64,000 nucleotides of DNA from an uncultured Erythrobacter sp. (GCA_947501215.1 CANMUS010000001.1:434001-498000), one strand, 5' to 3'. Counted from the first letter of the stretch, positions 16,817-26,039 are shown. Numbers and translations are program-made. Notes: generated by a model not told the origin, from the letters alone.

Positions 16817-17986
16817 TTAGTCGCGAATTCGAATGGCCTCGATTTCAGCATTTAGAGGGGAGCGTCCCGACCATGCCCTCGCTTCGATAATGATCTCGAT
16901 GAACCTGCACGATTTTGGAGGGCTAGAAATCTCAAAGCCGTCACCATGCTTCGCCAAATCTCTGTCCAACAAGGGGGCGCCTTCCGCACCGCCACATCGA
17001 AGCAATATGTCGATATCTCTCAATACTTGAGGCGAATCGATGCTGTGCTCAAATTCTATTTTGAATGGGCTATTCGGCGTCTTTATGAGGCGTCTAGCCA
17101 CGACACCTCCCTCGCCCGGCCTCGCAGAAATTTCTAGCTCCTCCCCGCTTAAACTTGGTTGGGCGCGAAATCCCGCTCGATCGGAAAATGCCCATTCGAA
17201 AGGCGCAAAAGTCGATTTCCAGTCTAATGGCCCGTGATCGTCGTCAGCTGAATCGACACCGAGGCGCTGATAAAACTCGTATGCGGCATCAAGCTCCCCT
17301 TGGGCCACCAGATTCACAAGAAGCGTCTGGTCCAAATGCTGATCGTCGAATGGCACACGTTTGCGTAATTCCAGGAGGTTAGTGAGCGCCGCAGGTTCCT
17401 TGAGCGCAAACCGAAAAAACCTTTCGTGCCAGGGCGATGTGCCATCCAAAATTCGTTCAAATTCATCGACAGCGCCGTCTCTTGCGAAGAGCGGGAGCAA
17501 ACTTGGAAACAGTTCGGCGGATCGTGAGGGCCGAACCCGCAGAATGCGGTCAAGAGTAGCGACCGTCCCAGGATAATCCTGTTGCGCGACTTGCTCTTGA
17601 AGGACCACCGCTTGGAGCGTGGTATTCCTCCGGTTTAATGCCGAAACAAGGCTTACGATTTCCGAGCGGGCCTCTTCATCCTGCTCGGCCAAAGCAAGAA
17701 TTGCGTGGGCTTCGGGAGTGAGCGGTTCCTTCTGGTATGCCTCGAGCGCCCACCGCTCTGCCATAGGGTTGCCGACCTCGGCTGATACGAGATCTGCGGC
17801 TACCGAACGAAACACCCCGATGGCAAGCTCTTCCTGCGCCAGTCCATTGAGAGGAAACAGCGAAAGAGCAGTCTCAGGCGCCTTGCGCGTGAGGGCAATC
17901 CCCGCCGACTGAGCACCGATACAGATAACGAATGCCAAGCCCAGAACGGTGCAAAGGAAAAGGCGCAAGGTGCGAGCCACCCTCAT
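16817..17986 (-). CDS. Uncharacterised exported protein of the polysaccharide locus
   Basis: 389 residues, family not recognised. It has an N-terminal signal or membrane anchor (RLFLCTVLGLAFVICIGAQS). A helical, repeat-like middle (about residues 50-230) with Ala/Leu-rich segments looks like TPR repeats. The C-terminal 130 residues look like beta-sandwich (for example FKIEFEHSIDSPQVL and CRFIEIIIEARAW). It is the last gene of the minus-strand export block, 17 bases after the Wzc-type gene, so it is probably co-transcribed. A periplasmic partner in polysaccharide assembly or export is a guess from position only. Confidence 0.75.
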   Translation of the reverse strand: MRVARTLRLFLCTVLGLAFVICIGAQSAGIALTRKAPETALSLFPLNGLAQEELAIGVFRSVAADLVSAEVGNPMAERWALEAYQKEPLTPEAHAILALAEQDEEARSEIVSLVSALNRRNTTLQAVVLQEQVAQQDYPGTVATLDRILRVRPSRSAELFPSLLPLFARDGAVDEFERILDGTSPWHERFFRFALKEPAALTNLLELRKRVPFDDQHLDQTLLVNLVAQGELDAAYEFYQRLGVDSADDDHGPLDWKSTFAPFEWAFSDRAGFRAQPSLSGEELEISARPGEGGVVARRLIKTPNSPFKIEFEHSIDSPQVLRDIDILLRCGGAEGAPLLDRDLAKHGDGFEISSPPKSCRFIEIIIEARAWSGRSPLNAEIEAIRIRD

Positions 17987-18003
17987 GGATCAGACCTCGC
18001 TTA

Positions 18004-20148
18004 TCATGCAGGTTCCTCACGCTTTTCTTCACCGTAGCCATAGCCATAGCCATAGCCATAGCCATAGCCATAGCCATAGGCGGAATTCTTTTGGCTAACC
18101 TTGGTGACGATCGCGCCATAAACCAGCGCACCCGATCGCTGGAGGCGGCCGAGAGCGTTTTCTATACCGCGCAACTTGATCCGTTCCGATTCGATAACAA
18201 AGATCACTCCGTTGACGAATTTAGACATCTCGATCGCGTCAGCCAATGCCAACATGGGCGCCCCGTCGACAAGGACTTGGTCATAGGCGTCTCTGGCTGC
18301 TTCAATTATTTGTCCAAACCGCTCACTAGCCAAGAGTTCAACCGGGTTCGGTGGCGTCCGCCCCATCGGGAGGAAGTCAAAACCAAATTGCTCAAGGGGA
18401 ACGATCTGCGAGAAAATGTCAGACTCTTGGTTGGCCAGCAGGGGAACTAGACCGCCTTTTCCGTATTCATGCAACTCAAGCGTTTGATGAAGCTTGGAAT
18501 TGCGCAGATCCGCATCGATCAAAAGTGTGCGCTTGCCCAGTTGCGCGAAGCTGGTGGCAACCCCGACCGAGGAGATACTCTTCCCTTCCGACGGGACTGA
18601 CGACGTAAGCATGAGGACTTGTGGCGCGCCCTGAGGCGTCAGGAAGTTTAAGTTGGTTCGAACGGTGGTATACGCTTCGTTTATCTCGGAGGAGCGCTCG
18701 GTAAGCCGCTCAACCAATTCTCCGTCCATTTCGCGAGGAATAGCACCGAGCAGGGGAAGGCCGAGACGTCTGCGCACATCTTCAGGATCCTGCAGTGTCT
18801 GGCTAAGAGTTACCTTAAGATAGACCACGCCCGCGGCGACAACAAAGCTTGCAACAAGTGCTACCAGAAGGTTCTGGAACAGTGATGGCGCGTATGGCTC
18901 GGAAGGAGTATCCGCAAAGTCAATAATTTGGATATTGTTCTGCCCGGCCCCAGACGCCTCAAGCTCCTTGAAGCGCTGCAAAAGAGCATCGTAGATTTCG
19001 CGATTGGTATCGACCTCACGTTTGAGAATGCCGTAGCTTATCCCCTGACCTTGCTGCCCCAGGAAGCGTTGCTTGACTTGCTCGACTTGATCGCGAAGCT
19101 CTGCTTCTCTGATCCGCGCCGACTGGAGTAGATCGCGAGCTCCACCGGAAATCGCAGAGCGCAACGAACTCACTTCTGCCTGCTTTTCCTGCACTTCCGG
19201 ATAATCCGGCCCAAAATTCGCGCGCAAAACGGCAAGTTCGGCCTCTGCTTCGCTCAAGCTTGCTAGCAACTGATTGCGCGGATCATTACTCGGAAAGTTT
19301 CCCCCGACGACTGCAGCTTGCGCACTTATTCGATCGGCCACGGCAGCGGCCAAGGCCGCATTGAGCGCCGCTAGATCAGCACCAACCAGCGTTTGACCGG
19401 CGCTCTCCGCCCCAGATTCACCACCTGCATTGAGCACGAGAATCTCGTTAGCATTGGCGTACTCAACGAGCTCTCGCTCTGATTCGGAAAGTCGTTCCCG
19501 GAGTTCAGCAATTTGGCTCTGTAGAAAATCTCGAGCCTCTATATTTGCGCCGAAGCGCTTCTCGTAATTAGCAGCCACGAACTCTCGAACCCAAAGGTTT
19601 GCGATTTCGGCAGACACCTCCGGGTTGGGACTTGAAAATTTCACATCGACGAGGCTCGACTGCGTGATGGGATCGATGCTTACATTGTCGAGAAGAATCC
19701 TTTGGATATCGGCCTCTAGATCGCGCTCATCTTCAATCCTAAAGGACTCGCGAAAAGCTTCGTCCCGAGAGAGGTTTCCAGCATCCATCACTCGCCTGGT
19801 CATAAATCTCGAGACGAGAAGCTCATACTGAGTGTTCAGGTATTGAAGTTCAGACACTTGAGTATCGGGCTCAAGTGCGTCCAGATTGGTTACGTCGGCA
19901 GTCACCTGAGAAACTTCCAAACGCGCGCTAGCTTGATATAGCGGAGTCGCCAGAAGCGTAAAAAAGGTGCCGAGAAGAAGGCCCACGGCAATTATTCCCG
20001 CCAGCCAATACTTAAGGCCGATAGCCTCGTGCCAATATCGCTCCAAGTTTATGTTGAAGGAATCACGGCTAGAGACGCCTTCATCAGCAACTTCACGACG
20101 ATCATCATTCTCAGCGAGTCCTTGGGATGAGAAATTTAGATGGTTCAA
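18004..20148 (-). CDS. wzc: Polysaccharide co-polymerase / tyrosine autokinase (Wzc-like)
   Basis: 714-residue inner-membrane BY-kinase that controls chain length and export with a Wza-type protein. TM1 is at about residues 45-68, followed by a Wzz domain and long periplasmic coiled coil (about 190-400), with TM2 at about 424-447. The kinase domain has Walker A SSVPSEGKS (516-524), Walker A' TLLIDADLRNS (541-551) and Walker B VLVDGAP (625-631). The C-terminus carries eight Tyr-Gly units (691-706) before EEKREEPA; C-terminal tyrosine clusters are the autophosphorylation sites in this family. The run is encoded by a hexanucleotide repeat. Its start overlaps the stop of the export lipoprotein gene by 4 bases. 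No start ambiguity affects the domains. Confidence 0.94.
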   Translation of the reverse strand: MNHLNFSSQGLAENDDRREVADEGVSSRDSFNINLERYWHEAIGLKYWLAGIIAVGLLLGTFFTLLATPLYQASARLEVSQVTADVTNLDALEPDTQVSELQYLNTQYELLVSRFMTRRVMDAGNLSRDEAFRESFRIEDERDLEADIQRILLDNVSIDPITQSSLVDVKFSSPNPEVSAEIANLWVREFVAANYEKRFGANIEARDFLQSQIAELRERLSESERELVEYANANEILVLNAGGESGAESAGQTLVGADLAALNAALAAAVADRISAQAAVVGGNFPSNDPRNQLLASLSEAEAELAVLRANFGPDYPEVQEKQAEVSSLRSAISGGARDLLQSARIREAELRDQVEQVKQRFLGQQGQGISYGILKREVDTNREIYDALLQRFKELEASGAGQNNIQIIDFADTPSEPYAPSLFQNLLVALVASFVVAAGVVYLKVTLSQTLQDPEDVRRRLGLPLLGAIPREMDGELVERLTERSSEINEAYTTVRTNLNFLTPQGAPQVLMLTSSVPSEGKSISSVGVATSFAQLGKRTLLIDADLRNSKLHQTLELHEYGKGGLVPLLANQESDIFSQIVPLEQFGFDFLPMGRTPPNPVELLASERFGQIIEAARDAYDQVLVDGAPMLALADAIEMSKFVNGVIFVIESERIKLRGIENALGRLQRSGALVYGAIVTKVSQKNSAYGYGYGYGYGYGYGYGEEKREEPA
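18032..18079 (+). repeat. Hexanucleotide tandem repeat (CCATAG)n inside wzc
   Basis: Eight tandem units: one variant CCGTAG (18032-18037), then seven perfect CCATAG (18038-18079). On the coding strand each unit reads as a Tyr codon and a Gly codon. Because the unit is six bases, gain or loss of units stays in frame and changes only the number of Tyr-Gly pairs. Confidence 0.97.
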
Positions 20149-20870
20149 CGCCCAATCCGATCAATTAGAATAGCAGAAGTCGAGAGCAAGGGAGCGAAAC
20201 GAAGAATACTGTCCAAGCGCCTACGATTGGGCGAATCCCCTACGACAATAATGTCGTTGGGATATACAGTCGGATCTTCGTAATTACCCCGCTGGATTGC
20301 CTGAATATTATAAGCGCCGATGTAGCGCTGGCCTCCGACGGTCCTGAGAATCAAAACGTCATCCAGCTTCGCGTACTCCGCCAAGCCGCCTGCTTGATTG
20401 ACAACACGCAATAGAGACTGTCGGCCCAGAATCGGGTACTCACCAGGCTCATCCACTTGGCCTCCAACAGAGACTGTAGGCGGAGGGATCTGGGAGGGAA
20501 TAACACGTACTTGCGGATCTAGCAGATAGCTACCCCGTAGAAAGTCTTCAATCAATTCAGCTGCCTCATTCGGAGCCAGCCCCTCGAGATTGAGCAAACC
20601 AGCCAACGGAAAGGAGATGCGCCCCTCTCCATCGGTGAGATATTTCCCACTTAGACGTTCGGCACCAACAACCTCGATCTCGAGCGCCTCCTGGGGTCCG
20701 ATTAAATAAAGGTTTTCAAGCCGAGGTGCCGGAAGCTCTTCGAGCGCCGCGATTTCAATACCCGGTGCCTCGCCATAGGCCCGATCCGTTGCACAACCAG
20801 AAAGCGCAAGCGATAGCATCAACCCACTCAAGGCAAGGACGTAGTTTTTGATTGATCCTGATGTCTTCAT
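20145..20870 (-). CDS. wza: Polysaccharide export outer-membrane lipoprotein (Wza-like)
   Basis: 241 residues from ATG 20870 (MKTSGSIKNYVLALSG). A lipobox LALSGCATD supports that start; the longer frame to 20900 adds residues before the signal peptide. The Poly_export domain begins at LIGPQEALEIEVVG and is followed by an SLBB-type segment (VSVGGQVDEPGEYPILGR). It is shorter than E. coli Wza (about 380 residues) and lacks a clear C-terminal membrane-spanning helix, though the last 25 residues are hydrophobic (FAPLLSTSAILIDRIG). ATGA-type overlap with wzc indicates coupling of the export pair. Confidence 0.9.
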   Translation of the reverse strand: MKTSGSIKNYVLALSGLMLSLALSGCATDRAYGEAPGIEIAALEELPAPRLENLYLIGPQEALEIEVVGAERLSGKYLTDGEGRISFPLAGLLNLEGLAPNEAAELIEDFLRGSYLLDPQVRVIPSQIPPPTVSVGGQVDEPGEYPILGRQSLLRVVNQAGGLAEYAKLDDVLILRTVGGQRYIGAYNIQAIQRGNYEDPTVYPNDIIVVGDSPNRRRLDSILRFAPLLSTSAILIDRIGR

Positions 20871-20940
20871 GATGCGCGCCTTAGCGCAACTCCAAATCAA
20901 TTAAAGCCGCGTCGCCACGGAAATTTCCACAGCAAGCGTA

Positions 20941-22386
20941 CTATGTTGTTTTGATATCACGGGTATGTCGCGAGAGGGCGAGCAAAAACCAGACCGTAAC
21001 TAGTTGAAAAAGCGGAGTCCGCAATGGGTAATCAATCACAGACGCTGCAGCGATAATCGCAAAAAGGCTCATCCAAAAAATCGCATCGACCCTGTGCGTC
21101 CTACGCAGTGCCATAGCGCCAATCACCTTCACCATCCAAACGAGAAGTACGATCAATAGAAGCCCCGCCCACACTCCTCCTTCAATCACGAACTGCGCCC
21201 AGTCGTTGTGCGCCTGATTGATATATTGAGGCATCAGCAATGCCGACGGCTCATAGATATGATAGACCTGCTCAAAGGACCCAAAGCCCGTACCTAAAAG
21301 CCAGTGGTTTTCGAGGATTGCGACAATCACCGGCCATAATGACCAGCGGAGATCAGCAAGACTATCACTTGCCAGAATATCCCGGAACGCCGGCGCGCGG
21401 TCAAGAGCCAGAAAAGATACAGCCGTTAGCAGCACTATGACGACGGGTAAGGCCAAAACTATACGTGGCCGATCATCGAGCCACCGACGAGCAGCATCTT
21501 CGGCTGATCGCCCTTTTCGATGACGCGGCGATAAAAATAGCATTATCATCGACACCAAAACTGCGCCAATTGCAGCCAAAAAACCGGCCCTCGACCCCCC
21601 AACCAAAGAGACGAAAAGAATGAAGAAAAAAGCCACTGGATAAACAAGTGTTTCCCAAGAATTGTACGGGGCATTGCGCGCCCTCAGGCCAAGTAACGTC
21701 ACCACCAGCATGGAGCAGGCCGCGAAGATTGAGGCGTGATTCTCACTCGCCAGAAAACCGACCGGCGAACCTCTGTTAGTTATTTCATAAATATAGAAGG
21801 CACTCGAACGACCAGATGCAATCTGAAGAAGGCCGAGTAGCGCATTTAAAACGCCCAACCCAGCAATGATACGCAACAACATCATCGACGACGCTCGCAA
21901 GGCAATAGCCAACACTAAAGCGGCTCCAGGAACAACCAGACTCCCAAGCACATTCCAAGTCCTCATTGGAGCAAGCGTCAAGGGGCGCCAGATCTCCTCA
22001 AGGCCTAGCGCAGCGTCTAGTTGAGAAACTTCCAGTCGCTCCGGCAATCTCTGCCATAACCATGGGGGCAACGGCACGAGCTGTAATGCCACAAGAAGCG
22101 CGAAGCTCCCGAACATGAGAAATAGCGCGCGTTCAGCCTCCAATTTTTCTTTAGTCAAGAAGAAAAGTGATGACGCTATAACTAAAGCAGACAATGTCCG
22201 AAGCGGTATGATTTGCATCGCGTCAAATCTGGATGCACCTCCGGTGAGCGCAACAAAGAAAGCAAATATTCCAAGAATAATCATGCCTCGTCCCACGCCC
22301 GTCCTCATGCTTCCTTTTGACTCTTCTCCTTCATGGCTGACACCCATCTTCGATTTCGTCCCTATAAACTCAGGCTGCGCTGCCAT
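20941..22386 (-). CDS. O-antigen ligase / polymerase family protein (WaaL/Wzy_C)
   Basis: 481 residues with about ten to twelve membrane segments. The Wzy_C signature is clear: SPVGFLASENHASIFAA in the middle, and WLLGTGFGSFEQVY followed by QAHNDWAQFVIEGGVWA in the late periplasmic loop. The first 30 residues are polar, so translation could begin at the internal ATG before RTGVGRGMIILGIF. It lies 70 bases upstream of wza on the same strand, with an IS3 element about 240 bases upstream of its start. A second polymerase-like gene is at 29.6 kb. This one may be the ligase or an alternative polymerase; sequence alone does not decide. Confidence 0.85.
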   Translation of the reverse strand: MAAQPEFIGTKSKMGVSHEGEESKGSMRTGVGRGMIILGIFAFFVALTGGASRFDAMQIIPLRTLSALVIASSLFFLTKEKLEAERALFLMFGSFALLVALQLVPLPPWLWQRLPERLEVSQLDAALGLEEIWRPLTLAPMRTWNVLGSLVVPGAALVLAIALRASSMMLLRIIAGLGVLNALLGLLQIASGRSSAFYIYEITNRGSPVGFLASENHASIFAACSMLVVTLLGLRARNAPYNSWETLVYPVAFFFILFVSLVGGSRAGFLAAIGAVLVSMIMLFLSPRHRKGRSAEDAARRWLDDRPRIVLALPVVIVLLTAVSFLALDRAPAFRDILASDSLADLRWSLWPVIVAILENHWLLGTGFGSFEQVYHIYEPSALLMPQYINQAHNDWAQFVIEGGVWAGLLLIVLLVWMVKVIGAMALRRTHRVDAIFWMSLFAIIAAASVIDYPLRTPLFQLVTVWFLLALSRHTRDIKTT

Positions 22387-22396
22387 TTATTTACCC

Positions 22397-22437
22397 ACTT
22401 GAAAAAGTGCTGGACATACCGTCGCCAGCATGTCCAG
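22397..22437 (-). promoter_or_regulatory. Paired hairpins in the leader of the ligase/polymerase gene
   Basis: Two adjacent inverted repeats lie 10-50 bases upstream of the gene start: CTGGACAT/ATGTCCAG (22410-22417 with 22430-22437, 12-base loop) and a smaller CACTT/AAGTG. On the minus strand the first is followed by CACTTTTTC, which resembles a weak terminator. It may attenuate read-through; no JUMPStart/ops sequence was seen. Confidence 0.35.
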
Positions 22438-22693
22438 TCTCGTGTAGCTCTGACTGCGGATCACCCCGTAACCTTCGCTTGCCAGTTAGGCGCGTCAACC
22501 AACGTCACGAGGCTGAACGTTATCAGGCACTGGCTCGAATCAACGGGCCGTAGTGAATTGGGTCATCCGAGACACCCCGGCAGTCTGGCAGCACAGATTC
22601 GATGCAACAAGCCTTGACGTGATTCCCCGTGACGTGCTCCCCTGAAATGTGACCGGTTTTTGGTAGAGTCCGACGCAAAGGAGTCGGACGACA

Positions 22694-22960
22694 ATGAAAC
22701 GAAGCAGGTTCAGCGAAGAGCAGATCATCGCGGTTTTGAAGGAACAGGAGGCTGGCATGGCGACGGCGGAGGTGTGCCGCCGTCACGGGATCAGCTCCGC
22801 CACGTTCTACAAATGGAAGTCGAAGTTCGGCGGGCTGGAGGTATCCGATGCTCGGCGGCTGCGCACGCTCGAGCAGGAGAACAGTCGGCTCAAGAAGCTG
22901 CTGGCCGAGGCGATGCTCGACAATGTTGTGCTGAAGGATCTGGCATCAAAAAAATGGTGA
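22694..22960 (+). CDS. IS3-family transposase OrfA, intact
   Basis: 88 residues. [21 protein letters not shown] leads into a helix-turn-helix ([21 protein letters not shown]) that binds the IS ends, then a leucine-zipper-like stretch ([21 protein letters not shown]). The zero-frame ends KKW-stop; slippage at A_AAA_AAA just before it gives the OrfAB fusion transposase. The start ATG has ggag about 13 bases upstream. Confidence 0.92.
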   Translation: MKRSRFSEEQIIAVLKEQEAGMATAEVCRRHGISSATFYKWKSKFGGLEVSDARRLRTLEQENSRLKKLLAEAMLDNVVLKDLASKKW

Positions 22961-23844
22961 CGCCCGGCGCGAAGCGGGAAGCCGTCGTCCATGCCCGTGA
23001 ACAGCACGGGCTGAGCGAGCGTCGGGCGTGCAGTCTGGTCGGCGTAAGCCGCAGGGTGATCCGTTACGAGCCGACGAGGCCGGATGACGGGGCACTGCGG
23101 CAACGGTTGCGCGAGCTGGCGGCGGAGCGTCGCCGGTTCGGCTATCGCCGCCTGGGCTACCTGCTGGCGCGGGAAGGCATGCGACCGAACCACAAGAAGC
23201 TGCTGCGCATCTATCGTGAGGAAGGCCTCCGGGTCCGTCGTCGTGGCGGTCGCAAACGGGCACTGGGCACGCGCAGACCAATGGTGCTGCCGGATGGGCC
23301 GAACCAGCGGTGGTCGCTCGACTTCGTCTCCGACAGCCTGATCTGCGGTCGGCGCTTCCGTATCCTGTGCGTGGTTGATGACTTCTCGCGGGAATGCCTG
23401 GCGCTGGTGGCCGATACGTCACTGTCAGGCGCACGGGTGGCTCGTGAACTGACCAGCCTGATCGGGATGCGCGGCAGGCCGCACACGGTTGTCAGCGACA
23501 ATGGCACCGAACTGACCTCGTCAGCCATCCTGCGCTGGTCGCAGGAACGACGGGTCGAGTGGCACTACATCGCGCCGGGCAAGCCGATGCAGAACGGCTT
23601 CGTGGAGAGCTTTAATGGCCGCCTCCGGGACGAATGCCTCAACGAGACGCTGTTCACCTCTCTGGCTCATGCCCGGTTCGTGCTCGCTGCATGGCGGCAC
23701 GATTACAACACGGTCAGGCCACACTCGAAACTGGGCGGGAAGACCCCCGCCGAGATCGCCGGCGAACGTGTCTGGGGGCATGCCCCCAGACACGTTGCCA
23801 TCCCATCAAACATCAATCATGAAGGTGCGAGACTTTACCTCTGA
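22954..23844 (+). CDS. IS3-family transposase OrfB (DDE integrase core), intact
   Basis: 296 residues from the ATG at the slippery site ([19 protein letters not shown]), normally made as the C-terminal part of OrfAB. The integrase core has the DDE residues in WSLDFVSD (D), [11 protein letters not shown] (D) and [14 protein letters not shown] (E). The open frame extends upstream to 22660, but that part is the shadow of orfA. The stop lies 10 bases before the right inverted repeat. No inactivating change was seen. Confidence 0.92.
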   Translation: MVTPGAKREAVVHAREQHGLSERRACSLVGVSRRVIRYEPTRPDDGALRQRLRELAAERRRFGYRRLGYLLAREGMRPNHKKLLRIYREEGLRVRRRGGRKRALGTRRPMVLPDGPNQRWSLDFVSDSLICGRRFRILCVVDDFSRECLALVADTSLSGARVARELTSLIGMRGRPHTVVSDNGTELTSSAILRWSQERRVEWHYIAPGKPMQNGFVESFNGRLRDECLNETLFTSLAHARFVLAAWRHDYNTVRPHSKLGGKTPAEIAGERVWGHAPRHVAIPSNINHEGARLYL

Positions 23845-23936
23845 ATGGTAACAATCAGGGGAGCACGTCAGGCTTTATCTTGAAAGACCAGAGCACATCG
23901 TTTGAGAGTGCCACAGAACACGCTTGCCCAACGCGC

Positions 23937-24905
23937 TTAGAAGCGAACGCTATCTCTATGATCGAGAAACCAACGGTAAGTCTGCTTAATGCCCTGTTCG
24001 AGAGTGATTGCAGGTGTCCACCCCATAGTCTTCAATCGACTCACATCCATCAGCTTTCGCATTGTGCCGTCCGGCTTTGAAGGGTCGGTCAAGATTTTGC
24101 CTTCGAAGCCCGTCGCGCGCGCGACAATTTTCGCGAGCTGAAGGATGGAAATGTCTTCCCCGTAGCCAACATTGATATGACTGAGCATCGGCTGCGTATT
24201 GGCTTCGTATTTTTCACGGGACAGGTCGAGCGCAAAGAGCGAGGCTGCCGCCATATCGTCAACATGAAGGAATTCCCTACGCGGAGTTCCAGTACCCCAA
24301 ATTACCACCTCGTCTCGGCCTTCCTGCGCAGCTTCATGGAAACGCCTGATCAGGGCAGGAAGGACATGGCTGTTCTCGGGATGAAAGTTGTCACCTGGCC
24401 CATAAAGATTTGTCGGCATGACGGAGCGATAGTCGGTGCCGTACTGACGATTGTAGCTCTCGCACAACTTAATCCCAGCGATCTTGGCAATAGCGTACGG
24501 CTCATTGGTGGGCTCGAGTGCCCCGGTCAGTAGCGCATCTTCTACCATAGGCTGGGGAGCCTCCTTCGGATATATGCAGGAGGAGCCGAGAAACAATAGG
24601 CGCTTTACACCTGCCTCAAAAGCCTGATGGATGATGTTGGCCTCCATCATGAGGTTGTCGTAAATGAAATTTGCCGGATAAATACTGTTGGCATGAATAC
24701 CGCCAACCCTAGCAGCAGCAAGAATCACCACGTCAGGCCGCTCAGCTTGTATAAAAGCGCGCACCGCCGCCTGATCAGTCAGGTCAAGTTCCGCGTGAGT
24801 ACGGGTTACCAATTCGATGCTTTCATTACGCTCCCGGCGAGCCTCTAACCGCCTCAATATTGCGCCGCCCACCATGCCGCGATGACCCGCGAGATAGATC
24901 CTCAT
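23937..24905 (-). CDS. fcl: GDP-L-fucose synthase
   Basis: NADPH-dependent epimerase/reductase that completes GDP-L-fucose synthesis from GDP-4-keto-6-deoxymannose. 322 residues, the usual length. N-terminal [14 protein letters not shown] is the Rossmann glycine motif. [10 protein letters not shown] provides the catalytic serine and [17 protein letters not shown] the Tyr-x3-Lys. [19 protein letters not shown] and EFLHVDDMA are further conserved parts. It lies 12 bases after gmd. The second IS3 element begins just beyond its stop and separates it from the export genes. Confidence 0.95.
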   Translation of the reverse strand: MRIYLAGHRGMVGGAILRRLEARRERNESIELVTRTHAELDLTDQAAVRAFIQAERPDVVILAAARVGGIHANSIYPANFIYDNLMMEANIIHQAFEAGVKRLLFLGSSCIYPKEAPQPMVEDALLTGALEPTNEPYAIAKIAGIKLCESYNRQYGTDYRSVMPTNLYGPGDNFHPENSHVLPALIRRFHEAAQEGRDEVVIWGTGTPRREFLHVDDMAAASLFALDLSREKYEANTQPMLSHINVGYGEDISILQLAKIVARATGFEGKILTDPSKPDGTMRKLMDVSRLKTMGWTPAITLEQGIKQTYRWFLDHRDSVRF

Positions 24906-24917
24906 TGCAAACAGCCC

Positions 24918-26039
24918 CTAGCTCCCGATGCTGACTGGAAGCTCGAAACCATTGGCTTTGAGAAATGCATGGCGCTGCGCTTCCTTGAGGTCTGCGCCCA
25001 CCATTTCCGCACACATCTCACGAACGGTAATCTCAGGCTCCCAGCCAAGCTTGTCGCGCGCCTTACTTGCATCGCCAAGCAGCGTTTCAACTTCAGCAGG
25101 TCGGAAATATCGCGGATCGATACGCATGATGACGTCGCCCACTTTTAACGCAGGCGCCTTGTCGCCCAAAATAGCAGCAACAGTCGCGATCTCGTCTGTC
25201 CCCTTGCCCGAAAACTCAAGCTCTATATCGAGTTGCTCGGCCGACCAGAGAATGAATTCACGTACTGAGTACTGCTGGCCCGTAGCGATTACAAAGTCAT
25301 CTGCCTCATCCTGCTGAAGCATCATCCACTGCATGCGTACATAGTCGTGGGCATGGCCCCAGTCGCGCAGGGCGTCGATATTCCCCATGTAAAGGCACGG
25401 CTCGAGCCCCTGCGCAATGTTAGCAAGGCCGCGCGTGACCTTGCGCGTCACAAAAGTCTCGCCACGGCGCGGGCTCTCATGGTTGAAGAGAATGCCGTTG
25501 CATGCATAGAGCCCGTAGGCTTCACGGTAATTTACCGTGATCCAGTATGAATAAAGCTTTGCGACAGCATAGGGCGAGCGCGGGTAGAAGGGCGTCGTCT
25601 CCTTTTGTGGTGTCTCCTGCACGAGGCCATAAAGCTCAGAAGTGGAAGCTTGGTAAAATCGCGTCTTCTTCTCAAGACCGAGGAAACGAATGGATTCAAG
25701 TAGCCTCAGCGTACCGAGCGCATCGACATCGGCCGTGTATTCAGGTGATTCAAAACTCACTGCGACATGGCTTTGCGCCGCGAGATTGTACACTTCATCA
25801 GGCTGAACCTCTTGAAGAATGCGCGTCAAGTTCGATGCATCCGCGAGGTCCCCATAATGTAGTGTCAACTTGGGATCGGGGTGGTGCGGATCTTGGTAAA
25901 TATGGTCAATACGCTGCGTGTTTAATGACGAGGCGCGACGCTTTATCCCGTGTACCTCGTATCCCTTTTTGAGCAGGAATTCTGCGAGATAGGAACCATC
26001 CTGTCCAGTCACACCCGTAACGAGGGCACGTTTAGTCAT
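24918..26039 (-). CDS. gmd: GDP-mannose 4,6-dehydratase
   Basis: Converts GDP-D-mannose to GDP-4-keto-6-deoxymannose. 373 residues. The N-terminal motif is [21 protein letters not shown]. The SDR catalytic region includes [17 protein letters not shown] and [15 protein letters not shown], and [19 protein letters not shown] is diagnostic for Gmd. It overlaps the preceding glycosyltransferase by 4 bases (ATGA) and is followed by fcl, giving a GT2-gmd-fcl unit. The substrate GDP-mannose would come from manC/manA at 11-13 kb. Confidence 0.96.
   Translation of the reverse strand: MTKRALVTGVTGQDGSYLAEFLLKKGYEVHGIKRRASSLNTQRIDHIYQDPHHPDPKLTLHYGDLADASNLTRILQEVQPDEVYNLAAQSHVAVSFESPEYTADVDALGTLRLLESIRFLGLEKKTRFYQASTSELYGLVQETPQKETTPFYPRSPYAVAKLYSYWITVNYREAYGLYACNGILFNHESPRRGETFVTRKVTRGLANIAQGLEPCLYMGNIDALRDWGHAHDYVRMQWMMLQQDEADDFVIATGQQYSVREFILWSAEQLDIELEFSGKGTDEIATVAAILGDKAPALKVGDVIMRIDPRYFRPAEVETLLGDASKARDKLGWEPEITVREMCAEMVGADLKEAQRHAFLKANGFELPVSIGS

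Larger units (their letters stand above)
22630..23870 (+). mobile_element. IS3-family (IS407-like) insertion sequence, copy 2, apparently complete
   Basis: 1,241 bases bounded by perfect 16-bp inverted repeats TGACGTGCTCCCCTGA (22630-22645 and, reversed, 23855-23870). Internally it has orfA and orfB with an A_AAA_AAA slippery heptamer (22948-22954). Flanks are cccg on the left and ggct on the right, so no target duplication is visible. The transposase differs clearly from copy 1 at the protein level, so these are two related elements, not duplicates. It lies between fcl and the ligase-like gene, in opposite orientation to both. Confidence 0.93.

Noticed and set aside
18032..18079. Tandem CCATAG repeat as a CRISPR or replication-origin iteron
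   Set aside because: Units are six bases, contiguous, without spacers, and lie in frame in the wzc gene.
22397..22437. JUMPStart/ops element for RfaH-type antitermination
   Set aside because: No GGCGGTAGCGTG-like sequence found upstream of any polysaccharide gene in the window.
22387..22629. Possible gene remnant between the ligase-like gene and IS copy 2
   Set aside because: Both strands have short open frames, but none shows a recognisable motif or ribosome-binding site.
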